NCBI RefSeq assembly: GCF_902506205.1
Contig: NZ_LR732816.1
Location: forward strand, 1,600,106-1,664,105
Source of the DNA: Brevundimonas sp. G8
GTDB taxonomy: Bacteria; Pseudomonadota; Alphaproteobacteria; Caulobacterales; Caulobacteraceae
Direction of reading: 5' to 3'
DNA length: 64,000 nucleotides
The notes under the pieces are model-generated. The model was not told the origin of the DNA. It saw only the letters and a program-made list of their open reading frames with translations, and did not search any database. Shown here in pieces: positions 41,717 through 50,663 of the stretch (the first letter of the stretch is position 1; the number at the start of each line of letters is the position of its first letter). The position numbers were made by a program, and so were the translations under genes.

Positions 41717-42724
41717 TCAGGACCAGGGGCCCTTCGGCGCAGGGCCGGTCGGGGCCTCGACGGCCTTGGGTTCGGCCGGCGCGGGGGTCGTGACGGCGGG
41801 AACGTCCGCCTGCGGACGGGTGCGGCCGCGCGGGTCGGCGTGGATCAGGATATCGGCGGCGGGATATTGGCTCAGCACCCGGTTCTCGGCCGCGACGACG
41901 ATGGCGTGGGCGGCGTCCAGGGTCTGGTGGGCGTCCAGGTCGACGTGCATCTGGATCATCATCACCTGGCCGGCCATGCGGGTGCGCAGCTGATGCACGC
42001 CGAAGACCTGGGGGTCGGTCAGCACGGCCTGGGTGATGGCGGCGCGGTCGGCTTCGGGCACGGCGCGGTCCAAAAGGTGATCGGCGGCGACCTTCAACAT
42101 GCCGGTCGCGCCCCAGAACAGCCAGACGGCGACGACGATGCCGGCCGCCGCGTCCAGACCCGGCGCGCCCAGAAAGGCGCCCGAGATCACCCCGATCAGG
42201 ACCACGACATTGGCGGCTAAGTCCGCGGCATAGTGGGCGCGGTCGCCAGCGACGGCGAGCGAGCCGGTCTTCTTCAGCGTCTGGGTCTGCATCCACACCA
42301 GCCAGGCGGTGATGGCGATGGCGACGACCATGATCCCTGTCGCCCAGAAGCCTGCGGTGACGGGGCGGGGGTCGAAGATGCGCTGCACCCCCTCCCAGCC
42401 GATGAAGATGGCCGAGGCGAACACCAGCCCGGCCTGGACCAGGGCGGACAGGGCCTCGCCCTTGCCGTGGCCATAGCGGTGGTCCTCGTCCGGCGGGGCG
42501 GCGGCCCAGCGCACGGCGAAGAAGGTCGTCAGGGACGCCGCCAGATCCAGCACCGAATCCGCCAGGGTCGCCAGGATGGAGACCGAGCCGGAGGCGCCGA
42601 GCGCAAAGGCCTTCATCGCGATCAGCACCACCGCGACCCCGACCGACAGGCGGGTGATGCGGCGCGCAGCCAAATGGGCATCTTCCAAGGGCGGGGGCGC
42701 AGGTGCGGGGGCGGGCGTCGTCAT
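41717..42724 (-). CDS. Cation diffusion facilitator (FieF/CzcD family) transporter
   Basis: This is an inner-membrane divalent metal efflux protein of 335 residues with six helices. The metal-site residues are visible in ATLADSVLDLAASL (D-x3-D in helix 2) and DRAHYAADLAANVVVL (H-x3-D in helix 5), typical of zinc/iron exporters. HRYGHGKGEALSALVQ is the conserved loop. The cytoplasmic domain has VFGVHQLRTRMAGQVMMIQMHVDLD with the expected strands, and ends in a proline/alanine tail. The ATG at 42724 gives a family-like start. Confidence 0.92.
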   Translation of the reverse strand: MTTPAPAPAPPPLEDAHLAARRITRLSVGVAVVLIAMKAFALGASGSVSILATLADSVLDLAASLTTFFAVRWAAAPPDEDHRYGHGKGEALSALVQAGLVFASAIFIGWEGVQRIFDPRPVTAGFWATGIMVVAIAITAWLVWMQTQTLKKTGSLAVAGDRAHYAADLAANVVVLIGVISGAFLGAPGLDAAAGIVVAVWLFWGATGMLKVAADHLLDRAVPEADRAAITQAVLTDPQVFGVHQLRTRMAGQVMMIQMHVDLDAHQTLDAAHAIVVAAENRVLSQYPAADILIHADPRGRTRPQADVPAVTTPAPAEPKAVEAPTGPAPKGPWS

Positions 42725-42855
42725 ATGCGGCCTCTTCTCGCGCAATCATGGCGGAAAGCCAACCGCTCGCCATCCTCTCGCCTAATCGGGGATGGTTGGT
42801 CTAAGGGTGAGGCGAACCGGGGGCGTCGTGATCCCGGACCTGTTTCGGGGTTTTC

Positions 42856-43656
42856 ATGTCGGACTGGCTGGCGGCCATCATCCTGGGTCTGGTCGAGGGA
42901 CTGACCGAGTTCATTCCGGTCTCGTCCACGGGCCATATGCTGCTGCTCGGCCATTTCATGGGTTTCGAGAGTTCGGGCAAGACGTTCGAGATCGTGATCC
43001 AACTGGGCGCCCTGCTGGCCATCATAAGCGTCTATTTCAAACGGCTGTGGGCGCTGGCGACGCGCTGGCCGTTCGACCCGGAGGCGCGTCGGTTCCTGAT
43101 CGGCCTGCTGGTCGCCTTCGCGCCCGCCGTGGTGATCGGCTTTCTGGCCTATGACTTCATCAAGACGGTGCTGTTCGAGACGCCGCAGGTGGTGTGCGTG
43201 GCCCTGATCGTCGGGGGCGTGATCCTGTTGCTGCTGGACCGGATGGACAAGCGGCCGAAATGGCTGGACGCCGAGGCCTATCCGATGCGGATCTATTTCC
43301 TGATCGGCCTGTTCCAGTGCCTGGCCATGATCCCCGGCGTGTCGCGGTCCGGCGCTACCATCGCCGGCGGCCTGCTTCTGAAGACCGACAAGCGGTCGGC
43401 GGCCGAGTTCAGCTTCTTCCTGGCCCTGCCCACGATGGGGGCGGCGGTGGCCTATGATCTGCTGAAGAACCACAAGACGCTGGATTTCAGCGACGTGGGC
43501 CTGATCGCCGTGGGCTTCGTCGTGGCCTTCATTTCGGCCCTGGCGGTGGTGCGGTTCCTGCTGGATTTTGTGTCGCGTCGCGGCTTCGGCGTCTTCGCCT
43601 GGTGGCGGATCGTGGTCGGGGTCGTGGGGCTGGTGCTGTTGCAGGCGGGGTTCTGA
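42856..43656 (+). CDS. uppP: Undecaprenyl-diphosphate phosphatase
   Basis: UppP (BacA) recycles the lipid carrier for peptidoglycan by removing one phosphate from undecaprenyl diphosphate. The 266-residue membrane protein has about eight helices and the two diagnostic motifs, [17 protein letters not shown] (residues 11-27) and [10 protein letters not shown] (about 159-168). These include the catalytic Glu and Ser/Arg residues. It is divergent from the CDF gene and next to fzlA, placing division and wall-precursor genes together. Confidence 0.97.
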   Translation: MSDWLAAIILGLVEGLTEFIPVSSTGHMLLLGHFMGFESSGKTFEIVIQLGALLAIISVYFKRLWALATRWPFDPEARRFLIGLLVAFAPAVVIGFLAYDFIKTVLFETPQVVCVALIVGGVILLLLDRMDKRPKWLDAEAYPMRIYFLIGLFQCLAMIPGVSRSGATIAGGLLLKTDKRSAAEFSFFLALPTMGAAVAYDLLKNHKTLDFSDVGLIAVGFVVAFISALAVVRFLLDFVSRRGFGVFAWWRIVVGVVGLVLLQAGF

Positions 43657-43694
43657 GGCTGGTCCCCGACGCCTTCACCCTCTAAGGGCGGGGC

Positions 43695-44606
43695 ATGACC
43701 ACGCTTCTCTATGGCCGCCCGCCTGTCGTCTTCGATCCGCCGGGCGACGCGACCCAGACCTCGCCCCTGATCCCGGATTCCGCTGCGCTGGAGGCGCAGG
43801 ACGCCGGTTCGGCCGACACCATCATGATCTCCGCCCCGCCCGGCGTGCTGGAGCGGCGCTATGTCCTGGCCCTGGCGTTGAGGGTGCTGAAGGTCGGCGG
43901 GCGGCTGGATGTGATGGCGCCCAAGGACAAGGGCGGGTCGCGCCTGGGCAAGGAGCTGAAGGCGTTCGGCGTCGAGGTCGCCGAGACGGCCAAGGCCCAC
44001 CATCGCCGCTGCATCGTCTTCAAGCCCGAGACGGCCGAGGGGTTGGACGCGGCCATCGACGCCGCCATCGCCGCAGGCGGGCCGCAGTTCGTGCCGGGGC
44101 TGGAAGCCTGGTCTCAACCGGGGATTTTCGCCTGGGACCGGATCGATGCGGGGTCGGCTTTGCTGGCCGGACACCTGCCGCCGATGAAGGGCGAAGGGGT
44201 CGATCTGGGCTGCGGCTATGGCGCGCTGGCGATCGTGACGCTGCGGTCGCCGGCGGTGACCAAGCTGAAGCTGGTCGATCTGGATCGCCGGGCCATCCGC
44301 GCCGCGCGCGAGAACGTCACCGATGAGCGGGCCAAGGTCTGGTGGTCCGACGCCCGCACCCTGGAGGCCAAGGGCGACAAGGATTTCGTGGTCAGCAATC
44401 CGCCCTTCCACGACGGCGGGGCCGAGGACCGGCGGCTGGGTCAGGCCTTCATCCGCAAGGCGGCGGAGCTGCTGAAAAAGGGCGGTGTCGCCTGGGTCGT
44501 GGCCAACCGGCACCTGCCGTATGAGGCCGAGTTGAACGCGGCGTTCAAGCGGGTGCGGCTGGTCGCCGAGGCGGGCGGCTACAAGCTGTTCGAGGCGGTG
44601 AAGTGA
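43695..44606 (+). CDS. 16S rRNA (guanine-N2)-methyltransferase, RsmC-like
   Basis: This is a SAM-dependent methyltransferase of 303 residues with two tandem Rossmann-like domains, the RsmC/RlmG pattern. Motif I is GVDLGCGYGALAI (about residues 173-185), motif IV is NPPFHDGGAEDR (about 234-245) and the acidic residue after strand 2 is in LVDLDRRAI. NPPF-containing enzymes methylate the exocyclic amine of guanine or adenine. RsmC acts on G1207 of 16S rRNA. It is followed by an rRNA pseudouridine synthase gene, which supports an rRNA target. Confidence 0.85.
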   Translation: MTTLLYGRPPVVFDPPGDATQTSPLIPDSAALEAQDAGSADTIMISAPPGVLERRYVLALALRVLKVGGRLDVMAPKDKGGSRLGKELKAFGVEVAETAKAHHRRCIVFKPETAEGLDAAIDAAIAAGGPQFVPGLEAWSQPGIFAWDRIDAGSALLAGHLPPMKGEGVDLGCGYGALAIVTLRSPAVTKLKLVDLDRRAIRAARENVTDERAKVWWSDARTLEAKGDKDFVVSNPPFHDGGAEDRRLGQAFIRKAAELLKKGGVAWVVANRHLPYEAELNAAFKRVRLVAEAGGYKLFEAVK

Positions 44607-44640
44607 GTACGCGCTCAAGCAGCCCGAAGGGCGGTAGCGT

Positions 44641-45390
44641 ATGAAAAAAGTCCCCACGTCGAGGGTCGACCGCCTGCTGGGTTCGATGGGCTATGGCTCG
44701 CGGGCCGAGATGGCGCGGATGGCCAAGGCGGGCGGGATCGTGCTGGACGGGGCCGATCTGACGGACGTGTCCAAGCGGATTCCGGTGACGCGCGACCTGC
44801 CGAGCCGGATGGAGATCGACGGCCAGCCGCTGGACCCCGTGCAGGGGCTGGTGATCATGCTGAACAAGCCGCTGGGCATGACCTGTTCGCACAAGGAAGA
44901 GGGGGCGCTGGTCTATGACATCCTGCCGGGGCGGTGGCGGGCGCGCGATCCGGCCATTTCGACCATCGGGCGGCTGGACAAGCAGACGACGGGCTTGCTG
45001 CTGCTGACAGACGACGGCGATCTGCTGCACCGGGTGATCTCGCCAAAGCGCCATGTGACCAAGGTCTATCGCGCGGGGCTGGCGCGGCCGCTGGTCGGGA
45101 CGGAAGGCGATCTGTTCGCCGCCGGGGAGTTGGTGCTGGAGGGCGAGGACAAGCCGCTGGCGCCCGCCGTGCTGGAGGTCGTGACGCCGACCGAGGCCCT
45201 GCTGACGGTGACGGAGGGGCGCTATCACCAGGTGCGGCGCATGTTCGCCGCCGCCGGAAATCATGTCGAGACCCTGCATCGCGAGCGGATGGGTGGGCTG
45301 GTCCTGCCGGCCGATCTGGCGCTTGGACAGTGGCGGCTGCTGAGCCCGGACGAAATCGCGTCCATCTTCGTGGAACCGACCGGCGGCTGA
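44641..45390 (+). CDS. rsuA: rRNA pseudouridine synthase, RsuA family
   Basis: This 249-residue enzyme isomerises uridine in rRNA. It has an N-terminal S4-like domain (VDRLLGSMGYGSRAEMARMAKAGGIVLDG) and a catalytic domain with Asp113 in GRLDKQTTGLLLLTDDG. YHQVRRMFAAAGNHVETLHR is the C-terminal signature. Overall resemblance is to RsuA, which modifies U516 of 16S rRNA. The nearest alternatives are the RluB/E/F group. It lies upstream of a toxin-antitoxin pair. Confidence 0.9.
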   Translation: MKKVPTSRVDRLLGSMGYGSRAEMARMAKAGGIVLDGADLTDVSKRIPVTRDLPSRMEIDGQPLDPVQGLVIMLNKPLGMTCSHKEEGALVYDILPGRWRARDPAISTIGRLDKQTTGLLLLTDDGDLLHRVISPKRHVTKVYRAGLARPLVGTEGDLFAAGELVLEGEDKPLAPAVLEVVTPTEALLTVTEGRYHQVRRMFAAAGNHVETLHRERMGGLVLPADLALGQWRLLSPDEIASIFVEPTGG

Positions 45391-45392
45391 TT

Positions 45393-45433
45393 GGACATCT
45401 CGTGGCCAGATGGCTATTTTGATGGCCATGTCC
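45393..45433. promoter_or_regulatory. Candidate operator of the Phd/PIN toxin-antitoxin pair
   Basis: GGACAT (45393-45398) faces ATGTCC (45428-45433). Between them are TGGCCA (45403-45408), ATGGCCAT (45422-45429) and two GATGGC words (45409-45414, 45421-45426). The set overlaps the antitoxin start codons, as expected for an autoregulatory operator bound by Phd-type antitoxin. Confidence 0.5.
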
Positions 45434-45673
45434 AGCTACTCCGTCGCCGAAGCCAAGAACAACCTGCCTAAGCTGCTGGATCGCATGCTGGCGGGAGAGG
45501 CCGTGACCATCACGCGGCGCGGCGTGCCTGTGGCGCGACTGGAACCGGCGCAGGAGGTTGAGCCGACGTCGGGGCCGATGGACATGGATTGGCTGAAACG
45601 GGTGCGGATCAAATCGGAAGCGTCAATGGACTCGGTGACGCTTTTGCGCCGGATGCGGGACGAAGAGATTTGA
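45428..45673 (+). CDS. Type II antitoxin, Phd/YefM family
   Basis: This 81-residue protein has the Phd/YefM N-terminal DNA-binding fold: SYSVAEAKNNLPKLLDRMLAGEAVTITRRGVPVARLEP. A flexible C-terminal part, which usually wraps the toxin, follows. The ATG at 45428 gives the canonical start. ATGs at 45422 and 45410 in the same frame would add two or six residues. No ribosome-binding site is obvious. The stop TGA overlaps the toxin TTG start (45670-45673). Confidence 0.85.
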   Translation: MSSYSVAEAKNNLPKLLDRMLAGEAVTITRRGVPVARLEPAQEVEPTSGPMDMDWLKRVRIKSEASMDSVTLLRRMRDEEI

Positions 45674-46083
45674 CCGTCTATCTGGACACCAGCGTCCTGA
45701 TGTCCCTGTTTCAGACCGACAAGCACACCGAGCGGGCGTCGGCCTGGATCGCGGGTGTCGATGCCTTCGTCATGAGCAGTTGGACCCTGACAGAGTTTTC
45801 CTCCGCCCTGGCGATGAAGACACGCATGCGCAATTTGCGCGACAGGGATCGGCGCGAGTTCGAACTGCAACTGGACCAATGGTTGAGGGGCAGAGTCGTC
45901 CTTTCGGTCCTTGATGGCGATATGGTGGACGCGCGGCGCCTAGTGAGAAATGACGTAAGATTGCGCGCGCCCGACGCGCTTCATATCGCGGTGGCGGCGA
46001 GGCATGGCTGTAGGCTCGCGACACTGGACGAGGACATGGCCGCTGTAGGTCGTGACATCGGACTGACGGTGATCGTGCCATGA
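45670..46083 (+). CDS. Type II toxin, PIN domain (VapC-like) ribonuclease
   Basis: This is a 137-residue PIN-domain protein. The acidic residues are present: Asp in VYLDTSVLM (residue 6), Glu in WTLTEFSSAL, Asp in LRAPDALHIA and Asp in LATLDEDM. This is the usual magnesium site of VapC toxins, which cut tRNA or rRNA. It begins with TTG, overlapping the antitoxin stop by 4 bp. Its own stop overlaps the trpF ATG by 4 bp, so toxin translation runs directly into an essential biosynthetic gene. Confidence 0.88.
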   Translation: MTVYLDTSVLMSLFQTDKHTERASAWIAGVDAFVMSSWTLTEFSSALAMKTRMRNLRDRDRREFELQLDQWLRGRVVLSVLDGDMVDARRLVRNDVRLRAPDALHIAVAARHGCRLATLDEDMAAVGRDIGLTVIVP

Positions 46084-46718
46084 CGGCCATCAAGATTTGC
46101 GGCCTTACGACGTTCGATACGCTGGACGCCGCGCTGGACGCCGGCGCCGATTTCGTCGGATTCGTGATGGTGAAGGCCAGTCCGCGATATGCCGGGCCAG
46201 GTCTGGCGAGCCGGCTGGTGGATCGGGCGCGCGGCCGTGCCAAGACTGTGCTGCTGTTTGCGGACATGGTCGGTCCTGAAATGGACGTTCTGGTCCATGA
46301 TCTCCAACCCGACATGGTTCAGTTGCATGGCCGGGAAACGCCGCTTCAGGTTAGCAATGCACGGACCGACTACGAAATTCCGGTGATCAAGGCGGTGGGG
46401 GTGTCCGGCGCAAAGGATCTGGTCGGGCCAGAGACTATGGAAGCGGCGGCCGACCATCTGCTGCTGGACGCCAAGGCGCCCAAGGGGGCGGCCTACAGCG
46501 GCGGACATGGGGTGGCTTTCGACTGGACCCTGCTGGCGGACCGGGCGTTTCGCCATCCGTGGTTCCTGGCGGGGGGGCTGACCCCGGACAATGTGGCCGA
46601 GGCGTTGAGGATCACCGGCGCGCCCATGGTGGACGTGTCCTCTGGCGTGGAAAGCGCGCCGGGTGTTAAGGACGCCGACCGGATCGCGGCCTTCATCCAA
46701 AACGCGCGCCGGACGTAA
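46080..46718 (+). CDS. trpF: Phosphoribosylanthranilate isomerase
   Basis: TrpF catalyses the third step of tryptophan synthesis, an Amadori rearrangement of phosphoribosylanthranilate. The 212-residue TIM barrel starts [28 protein letters not shown] with the catalytic cysteine in KICG. The catalytic Asp is in LLLDAKAP, and [11 protein letters not shown] and [15 protein letters not shown] bind phosphate. The order trpF-trpB-trpA matches Caulobacter. The usg gene that I recall just upstream of trpF there is absent, with a toxin-antitoxin pair in its place. Confidence 0.94.
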   Translation: MTAIKICGLTTFDTLDAALDAGADFVGFVMVKASPRYAGPGLASRLVDRARGRAKTVLLFADMVGPEMDVLVHDLQPDMVQLHGRETPLQVSNARTDYEIPVIKAVGVSGAKDLVGPETMEAAADHLLLDAKAPKGAAYSGGHGVAFDWTLLADRAFRHPWFLAGGLTPDNVAEALRITGAPMVDVSSGVESAPGVKDADRIAAFIQNARRT

Positions 46719-46735
46719 TTACGACGCCTCTCCGC

Positions 46736-47998
46736 GTGAAAGTCGAACCCGTGAACGCCCAGACCCCCATCCAAGCCCCGTCCTCTGGTCAGCCGTTGTC
46801 CAACGCCTACGCCTGGCCGGACGCGCAGGGGCGGTTCGGTCCCTATGGCGGGCAGTTCGTGGCCGAGACCCTGATGCCGCTGATCCACGAGCTGGACGCG
46901 GCCTATAAGGCGGCGAAGGCGGATCCGAGTTTCCAGGCCGAGCTGGACAGCTTCCTGACCCACTATGTCGGTCGCGAGAGCCCGCTGTATTTCGCCGAAC
47001 GTCTGACCGACCATTTCGGCGGGGCGAACATCTGGCTGAAGCGCGAGGACCTGAACCACACGGGCGCGCACAAGATCAACAACTGCATGGGCCAGATCCT
47101 GCTGGCGCGGCGCATGGGCAAGACGCGCATCATCGCCGAGACCGGCGCGGGTCAGCACGGCGTGGCGTCGGCGACCGTCTCGGCGCGGTTCGGTTTGCCC
47201 TGCACCGTCTATATGGGCGCGGTGGATGTGGAGCGGCAGCAGCCGAATGTCTTCCGCATGCGCCTGCTAGGTTCGGAAGTCTTCTCCGTCACGGCCGGCG
47301 CCGCGACCCTGAAGGACGCGATGAACGAGGCGATGCGCGACTGGGTCACGAACGTCTCGGACACCTATTACATCATCGGCACGGCGGCGGGTCCGCACCC
47401 CTATCCGGCCATGGTGCGCGATTTTCAGTCGGTGATCGGCAAGGAGATCAAGACCCAGTCGATGGCGCAGATGGGCAAGCTGCCCGAGGCCGTCGTGGCC
47501 TGTATCGGCGGCGGATCGAACGCCATCGGCGCCTTCCACCCCTTCATCGAGGACGAGGCCGTGCGCCTGATCGGCGTCGAGGCGGCGGGCCACGGGCTGG
47601 ATACGCCAGATCACGCGGCCTCGCTGAAGGGCGGGCGGTCGGGCGTGCTGCACGGCAACCGGACCTATCTGCTGCAGGACGAGGACGGCAATATCGTCGA
47701 GGGGCATTCGATCTCGGCCGGGCTGGACTATCCGGGCATCGGGCCGGAGCACGCCTGGCTGCACGACATCGGCCGGGCCGAATATCGCTCGGCGACCGAC
47801 AACGAGGCGCTGGAGGCGTTCCAGCTGTGCTCGAAGCTGGAAGGCATCATTCCAGCGCTGGAACCGGCCCATGCGCTTGCGCGGACGGGCGAAGTGGCGC
47901 GCGAAGTCGGCAAGGGCGGCGACGTCGTGCTGCTGATGTCGGGCCGCGGCGACAAGGACATCTTCCAGGTCGCCAAACATCTGGGAGTGGAACTGTGA
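46736..47998 (+). CDS. trpB: Tryptophan synthase beta chain
   Basis: TrpB joins indole and serine to make tryptophan with PLP. The 420-residue protein has the Schiff-base Lys113 in [22 protein letters not shown], the phosphate-binding GGGSNAIG and the C-terminal SGRGDKD. The first 25 residues before [18 protein letters not shown] are unusual and could be shorter if a GTG at 46751 is used. I keep the GTG at 46736. It ends in a 4-bp overlap with the secreted-protein gene. Confidence 0.95.
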   Translation: MKVEPVNAQTPIQAPSSGQPLSNAYAWPDAQGRFGPYGGQFVAETLMPLIHELDAAYKAAKADPSFQAELDSFLTHYVGRESPLYFAERLTDHFGGANIWLKREDLNHTGAHKINNCMGQILLARRMGKTRIIAETGAGQHGVASATVSARFGLPCTVYMGAVDVERQQPNVFRMRLLGSEVFSVTAGAATLKDAMNEAMRDWVTNVSDTYYIIGTAAGPHPYPAMVRDFQSVIGKEIKTQSMAQMGKLPEAVVACIGGGSNAIGAFHPFIEDEAVRLIGVEAAGHGLDTPDHAASLKGGRSGVLHGNRTYLLQDEDGNIVEGHSISAGLDYPGIGPEHAWLHDIGRAEYRSATDNEALEAFQLCSKLEGIIPALEPAHALARTGEVAREVGKGGDVVLLMSGRGDKDIFQVAKHLGVEL

Positions 47999-48489
47999 TC
48001 CGTAGTCTGCTGGCGGCGACCGCCGTGATGAGCCTGTCGGCCGCCGCCGTTCAGGCCCAGACGCCGGCTCCGGCTCCGGCTCCGGCTTCGCCTGCGCCTG
48101 CGCCGCAAGGCGGCCCGGCCGATATCGGTCTGCTGCCCGGTGCGGAGCTGTCGGCCGATTGCGGCGGGCTAAACAATCTGACGGGCCGGGCGTATTGCGT
48201 GACGGCGCAACTGGGTCAGATCGGCGCCTTGGCCGACGCCTATATCGCCGATCTGGCGTCCAAGAACTGGCTGGCGGCGGGCGGAGATGAGAACCGCGTG
48301 GTCTTCATCAAACGCCGCGAGGGCGGCGGCTGCGACGGCATGCAGATGGTCGCCTTTTACGACACCGCCAAGACCGCCGTCGCCGAACTGCCCGCCTATC
48401 TGGGCTTCGCCACCATTCCAGGCGACGTCTGCGCGGCTGCTGCTGCTGCGACGCCGCCTGCCGCTCCCGCCGGATCGCCGCAGCAATGA
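47995..48489 (+). CDS. Secreted protein of unknown function between trpB and trpA
   Basis: This 164-residue protein begins with a signal peptide (about residues 1-22, ending VQA|QT). A proline/alanine-rich segment rich in PAPAP and a small domain with four cysteines follow: [27 protein letters not shown] and GDVCAAA. The even spacing suggests disulfides in the periplasm. It starts with GTG overlapping the trpB stop and its stop overlaps the trpA ATG. A periplasmic protein in a cytoplasmic biosynthetic operon is unexpected. I recognise no family. Confidence 0.75.
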   Translation: MIRSLLAATAVMSLSAAAVQAQTPAPAPAPASPAPAPQGGPADIGLLPGAELSADCGGLNNLTGRAYCVTAQLGQIGALADAYIADLASKNWLAAGGDENRVVFIKRREGGGCDGMQMVAFYDTAKTAVAELPAYLGFATIPGDVCAAAAAATPPAAPAGSPQQ

Positions 48490-49328
48490 CCACCGCCCGT
48501 ATCGACGCGCGCTTCAAGGCGCTGAAGGCCGAGGGCCGTGCGGCCTTCATTCCCTATGTGATGGGGGGCGATCCGTCGCGCGAGGAGGCGTTGGCGATCC
48601 TGCACGGCCTGCCCGGCGCCGGGGCCGACATCATCGAACTGGGCTTTCCGTTCAGCGATCCGATGGCCGAGGGGCCGCCGATCCAGCGGGCGGCGATCCG
48701 GGGGCTGGCGGCCGGGTTCGGCCTGCGTTCCACCATGGATCTGGCCAAGGAATTCCGCAAAGGCGATGACGCCACGCCGATCGTGCTGATGGGCTATCTG
48801 AACCCGATCGAGAGCCTGGGTTATGACGCCTTCGCCGCCTATGCGGCCGACTGCGGCATCGACGGGCTGATCGTGGTGGACTGCCCGCCAGAAGAGGCCG
48901 GTCCGCTGATCGAGGCGCTGGACAAGGTGTCGATCTCGCTGATCCGTCTGGCGACGCCGACGTCGGACGACGCGCGGCTGAAGATCGTGGTCCAGGGCAC
49001 CTCGGGCTTCGTCTATTACGTCGCCGTGGCGGGCGTGACGGGCGTCAAGGAAGCGAACGCCGATGTCGTGGCGCCGGCGGTGGAGCGGGTGCGCAAGGCC
49101 TCGGGCCTGCCGGTCGCGGTCGGGTTCGGGGTCAAGACGCCGGAGCGGGCCGCCGAGATCGCCCGCGTGGCGGACGCGGTGGTCGTGGGTTCCGCCCTGG
49201 TGGACGAGGTTGCGGCGGCGCTGGCGGCGAACGAACCGGCCGCGCCGCGCGTTCTGGCCCGGGTCAAGGCGCTGGGGGATGCGGTTCGGTCCGTGCGCAC
49301 TGGTGCATCCCTGGCGGAAACCGTCTAA
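48486..49328 (+). CDS. trpA: Tryptophan synthase alpha chain
   Basis: TrpA cleaves indole-3-glycerol phosphate to indole, which channels to TrpB. The 280-residue TIM barrel has the catalytic Glu51 in IIELGFPFSDPMAEGP and Asp62, plus GIDGLIVVDCPPEEA and SGFVYYVAVAGVTG. VGFGVKTPERA and VVVGSALVD form the phosphate-binding end. Its ATG overlaps the upstream secreted-protein gene by 4 bp, and accD follows after 10 bp. Confidence 0.96.
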   Translation: MTTARIDARFKALKAEGRAAFIPYVMGGDPSREEALAILHGLPGAGADIIELGFPFSDPMAEGPPIQRAAIRGLAAGFGLRSTMDLAKEFRKGDDATPIVLMGYLNPIESLGYDAFAAYAADCGIDGLIVVDCPPEEAGPLIEALDKVSISLIRLATPTSDDARLKIVVQGTSGFVYYVAVAGVTGVKEANADVVAPAVERVRKASGLPVAVGFGVKTPERAAEIARVADAVVVGSALVDEVAAALAANEPAAPRVLARVKALGDAVRSVRTGASLAETV

Positions 49329-49338
49329 GAGCCCGCCC

Positions 49339-50229
49339 ATGGTCGACAAGAACAAACCTCAGGAAAAGCGCGGCGGCTGGCTGAGCCGTTTCGCGCCGGG
49401 CGTCCGCAAGATCGTGTCGCGCCGGGACACCCCGGACAATCTCTGGGTCAAGGATCCCGATAGCGGCGAGATGCTGTATCGTTCGGATCTGGAGGCGTCG
49501 CTGTGGGTGACGCCGTCGGGCCGTCACATGCGGATCGACGCGCCGACGCGCCTGAAGGCCACCTTCGACGGCGGCGTGTTCCAGTCCATCGACACGCCGG
49601 ACGTGCCGGAAGATCCGCTGAAATTCTCGGACGGCAAGTCCTACAAGGATCGCCTGAGCGCCGCGCGCAAGGCGTCGGGCCGCAAGGACACCATGGCCAT
49701 CGGATATGGCGTGGTTGGCGGTCAGGACGCGGTCGTGATCGTCCAGGACTTCACCTTCATGGGTGGGTCGTTGGGCATGGCGGCGGGCGCGGCCTTCATC
49801 AAGGCCGCGCGCGAGGCGGTGTCCCGCAAGGTTCCGATGATCTGTTTCACCGCCGCCGGCGGCGCGCGGATGCAGGAAGGCGCCCTGTCGCTGATGCAGA
49901 TGGCGCGCACCACCCTGGCCATCGAAGAGCTGAAGGACGCCAAACTGCCCTACGCCGTGGTCCTGACGGATCCGACGACAGGCGGGGTGACGGCCTCCTA
50001 CGCCATGCTGGGCGATGTGCATCTGGCGGAACCGGGCGCCCTGATCGGGTTCGCCGGGCCGCGCGTGATCGAGGCCACCATCCGCGAGAAGCTGCCGCCG
50101 GGGTTCCAGCGCGCCGAATATCTGCAGGAAAAGGGCATGGTGGACCGGGTCGTGACCCGCGCCGACCTGCCGCGCACCCTGGGTCAGATCCTCTCCATGC
50201 TGATGGGCGGCACGCGCGCCGCCGCCTGA
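49339..50229 (+). CDS. accD: Acetyl-CoA carboxylase carboxyltransferase beta subunit, lacking zinc-ribbon cysteines
   Basis: AccD with AccA transfers the carboxyl group to acetyl-CoA in fatty-acid synthesis. The 296-residue protein has the crotonase-like core: FTFMGGSLGMAAGAAFIKAAREAV, CFTAAGGARMQEGALSLMQMARTT, DPTTGGVTASYAMLGDVHLAEPGALIGFAGPRVI and LPPGFQRAEYL. The four N-terminal cysteines of the E. coli zinc ribbon are all replaced (Asp39, Ser42, Thr58, Gly61 or nearby). The short KDPDSGEM and VTPSGRHM remnants are in place. The trpA-accD-folC order is normal for the group. Confidence 0.94.
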   Translation: MVDKNKPQEKRGGWLSRFAPGVRKIVSRRDTPDNLWVKDPDSGEMLYRSDLEASLWVTPSGRHMRIDAPTRLKATFDGGVFQSIDTPDVPEDPLKFSDGKSYKDRLSAARKASGRKDTMAIGYGVVGGQDAVVIVQDFTFMGGSLGMAAGAAFIKAAREAVSRKVPMICFTAAGGARMQEGALSLMQMARTTLAIEELKDAKLPYAVVLTDPTTGGVTASYAMLGDVHLAEPGALIGFAGPRVIEATIREKLPPGFQRAEYLQEKGMVDRVVTRADLPRTLGQILSMLMGGTRAAA

Positions 50230-50627
50230 GACCGCCTGAAGGGCCAGTCGACCGCGGTCGAGGCCCACAGGCACCACCAGATGATGACCGGCTGAAACAG
50301 CAGGCGCGGGCCGTGATAGGCCCAACCAAGGCCCGTGCCTGAGGTCAGGCCATCGACGGCGTGCTGGACGTTGGCGGGGTAAACGCAGACCGCATAGAGG
50401 GCCAGGGCCCATCCCGCGACGACGCGCAGGCGCGGGATCATCAGTCCCGCCGCGCCCAGCAGTTCGGCGACACCCGTCAGCGCCACGACCAGGGCGGGGT
50501 TCGAAACCCAGTGCGGCGTGATCCGCACGAAGGGGCCGGGGACCATCAGATGCAGCACGCCGGCGCCCAGGAAGACGGCCGCCAGGACGATGCGGGCCGC
50601 CGTTCTGATGTGCGGCCTGGAAGTCAT
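50184..50627 (-). CDS. DoxX family membrane protein
   Basis: This 147-residue protein has four hydrophobic helices: RIVLAAVFLGAGVLHL, PALVVALTGVAELLGAAGLM, VVAGWALALYAVCVY and a final FQPVIIWWCLWAST. The glycine and alanine distribution and the first helix GxxHL fit DoxX/SURF4-like proteins, often tied to redox or sulfur metabolism without a known reaction. The 3' end overlaps the accD end by 46 bp in opposite direction. The minus-strand gene is upstream of nothing close. Confidence 0.78.
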   Translation of the reverse strand: MTSRPHIRTAARIVLAAVFLGAGVLHLMVPGPFVRITPHWVSNPALVVALTGVAELLGAAGLMIPRLRVVAGWALALYAVCVYPANVQHAVDGLTSGTGLGWAYHGPRLLFQPVIIWWCLWASTAVDWPFRRSQAAARVPPISMERI

Positions 50628-50663
50628 GTCGCGGTTCTCGAAATCAGGGGCTAAAGGAGGCGG

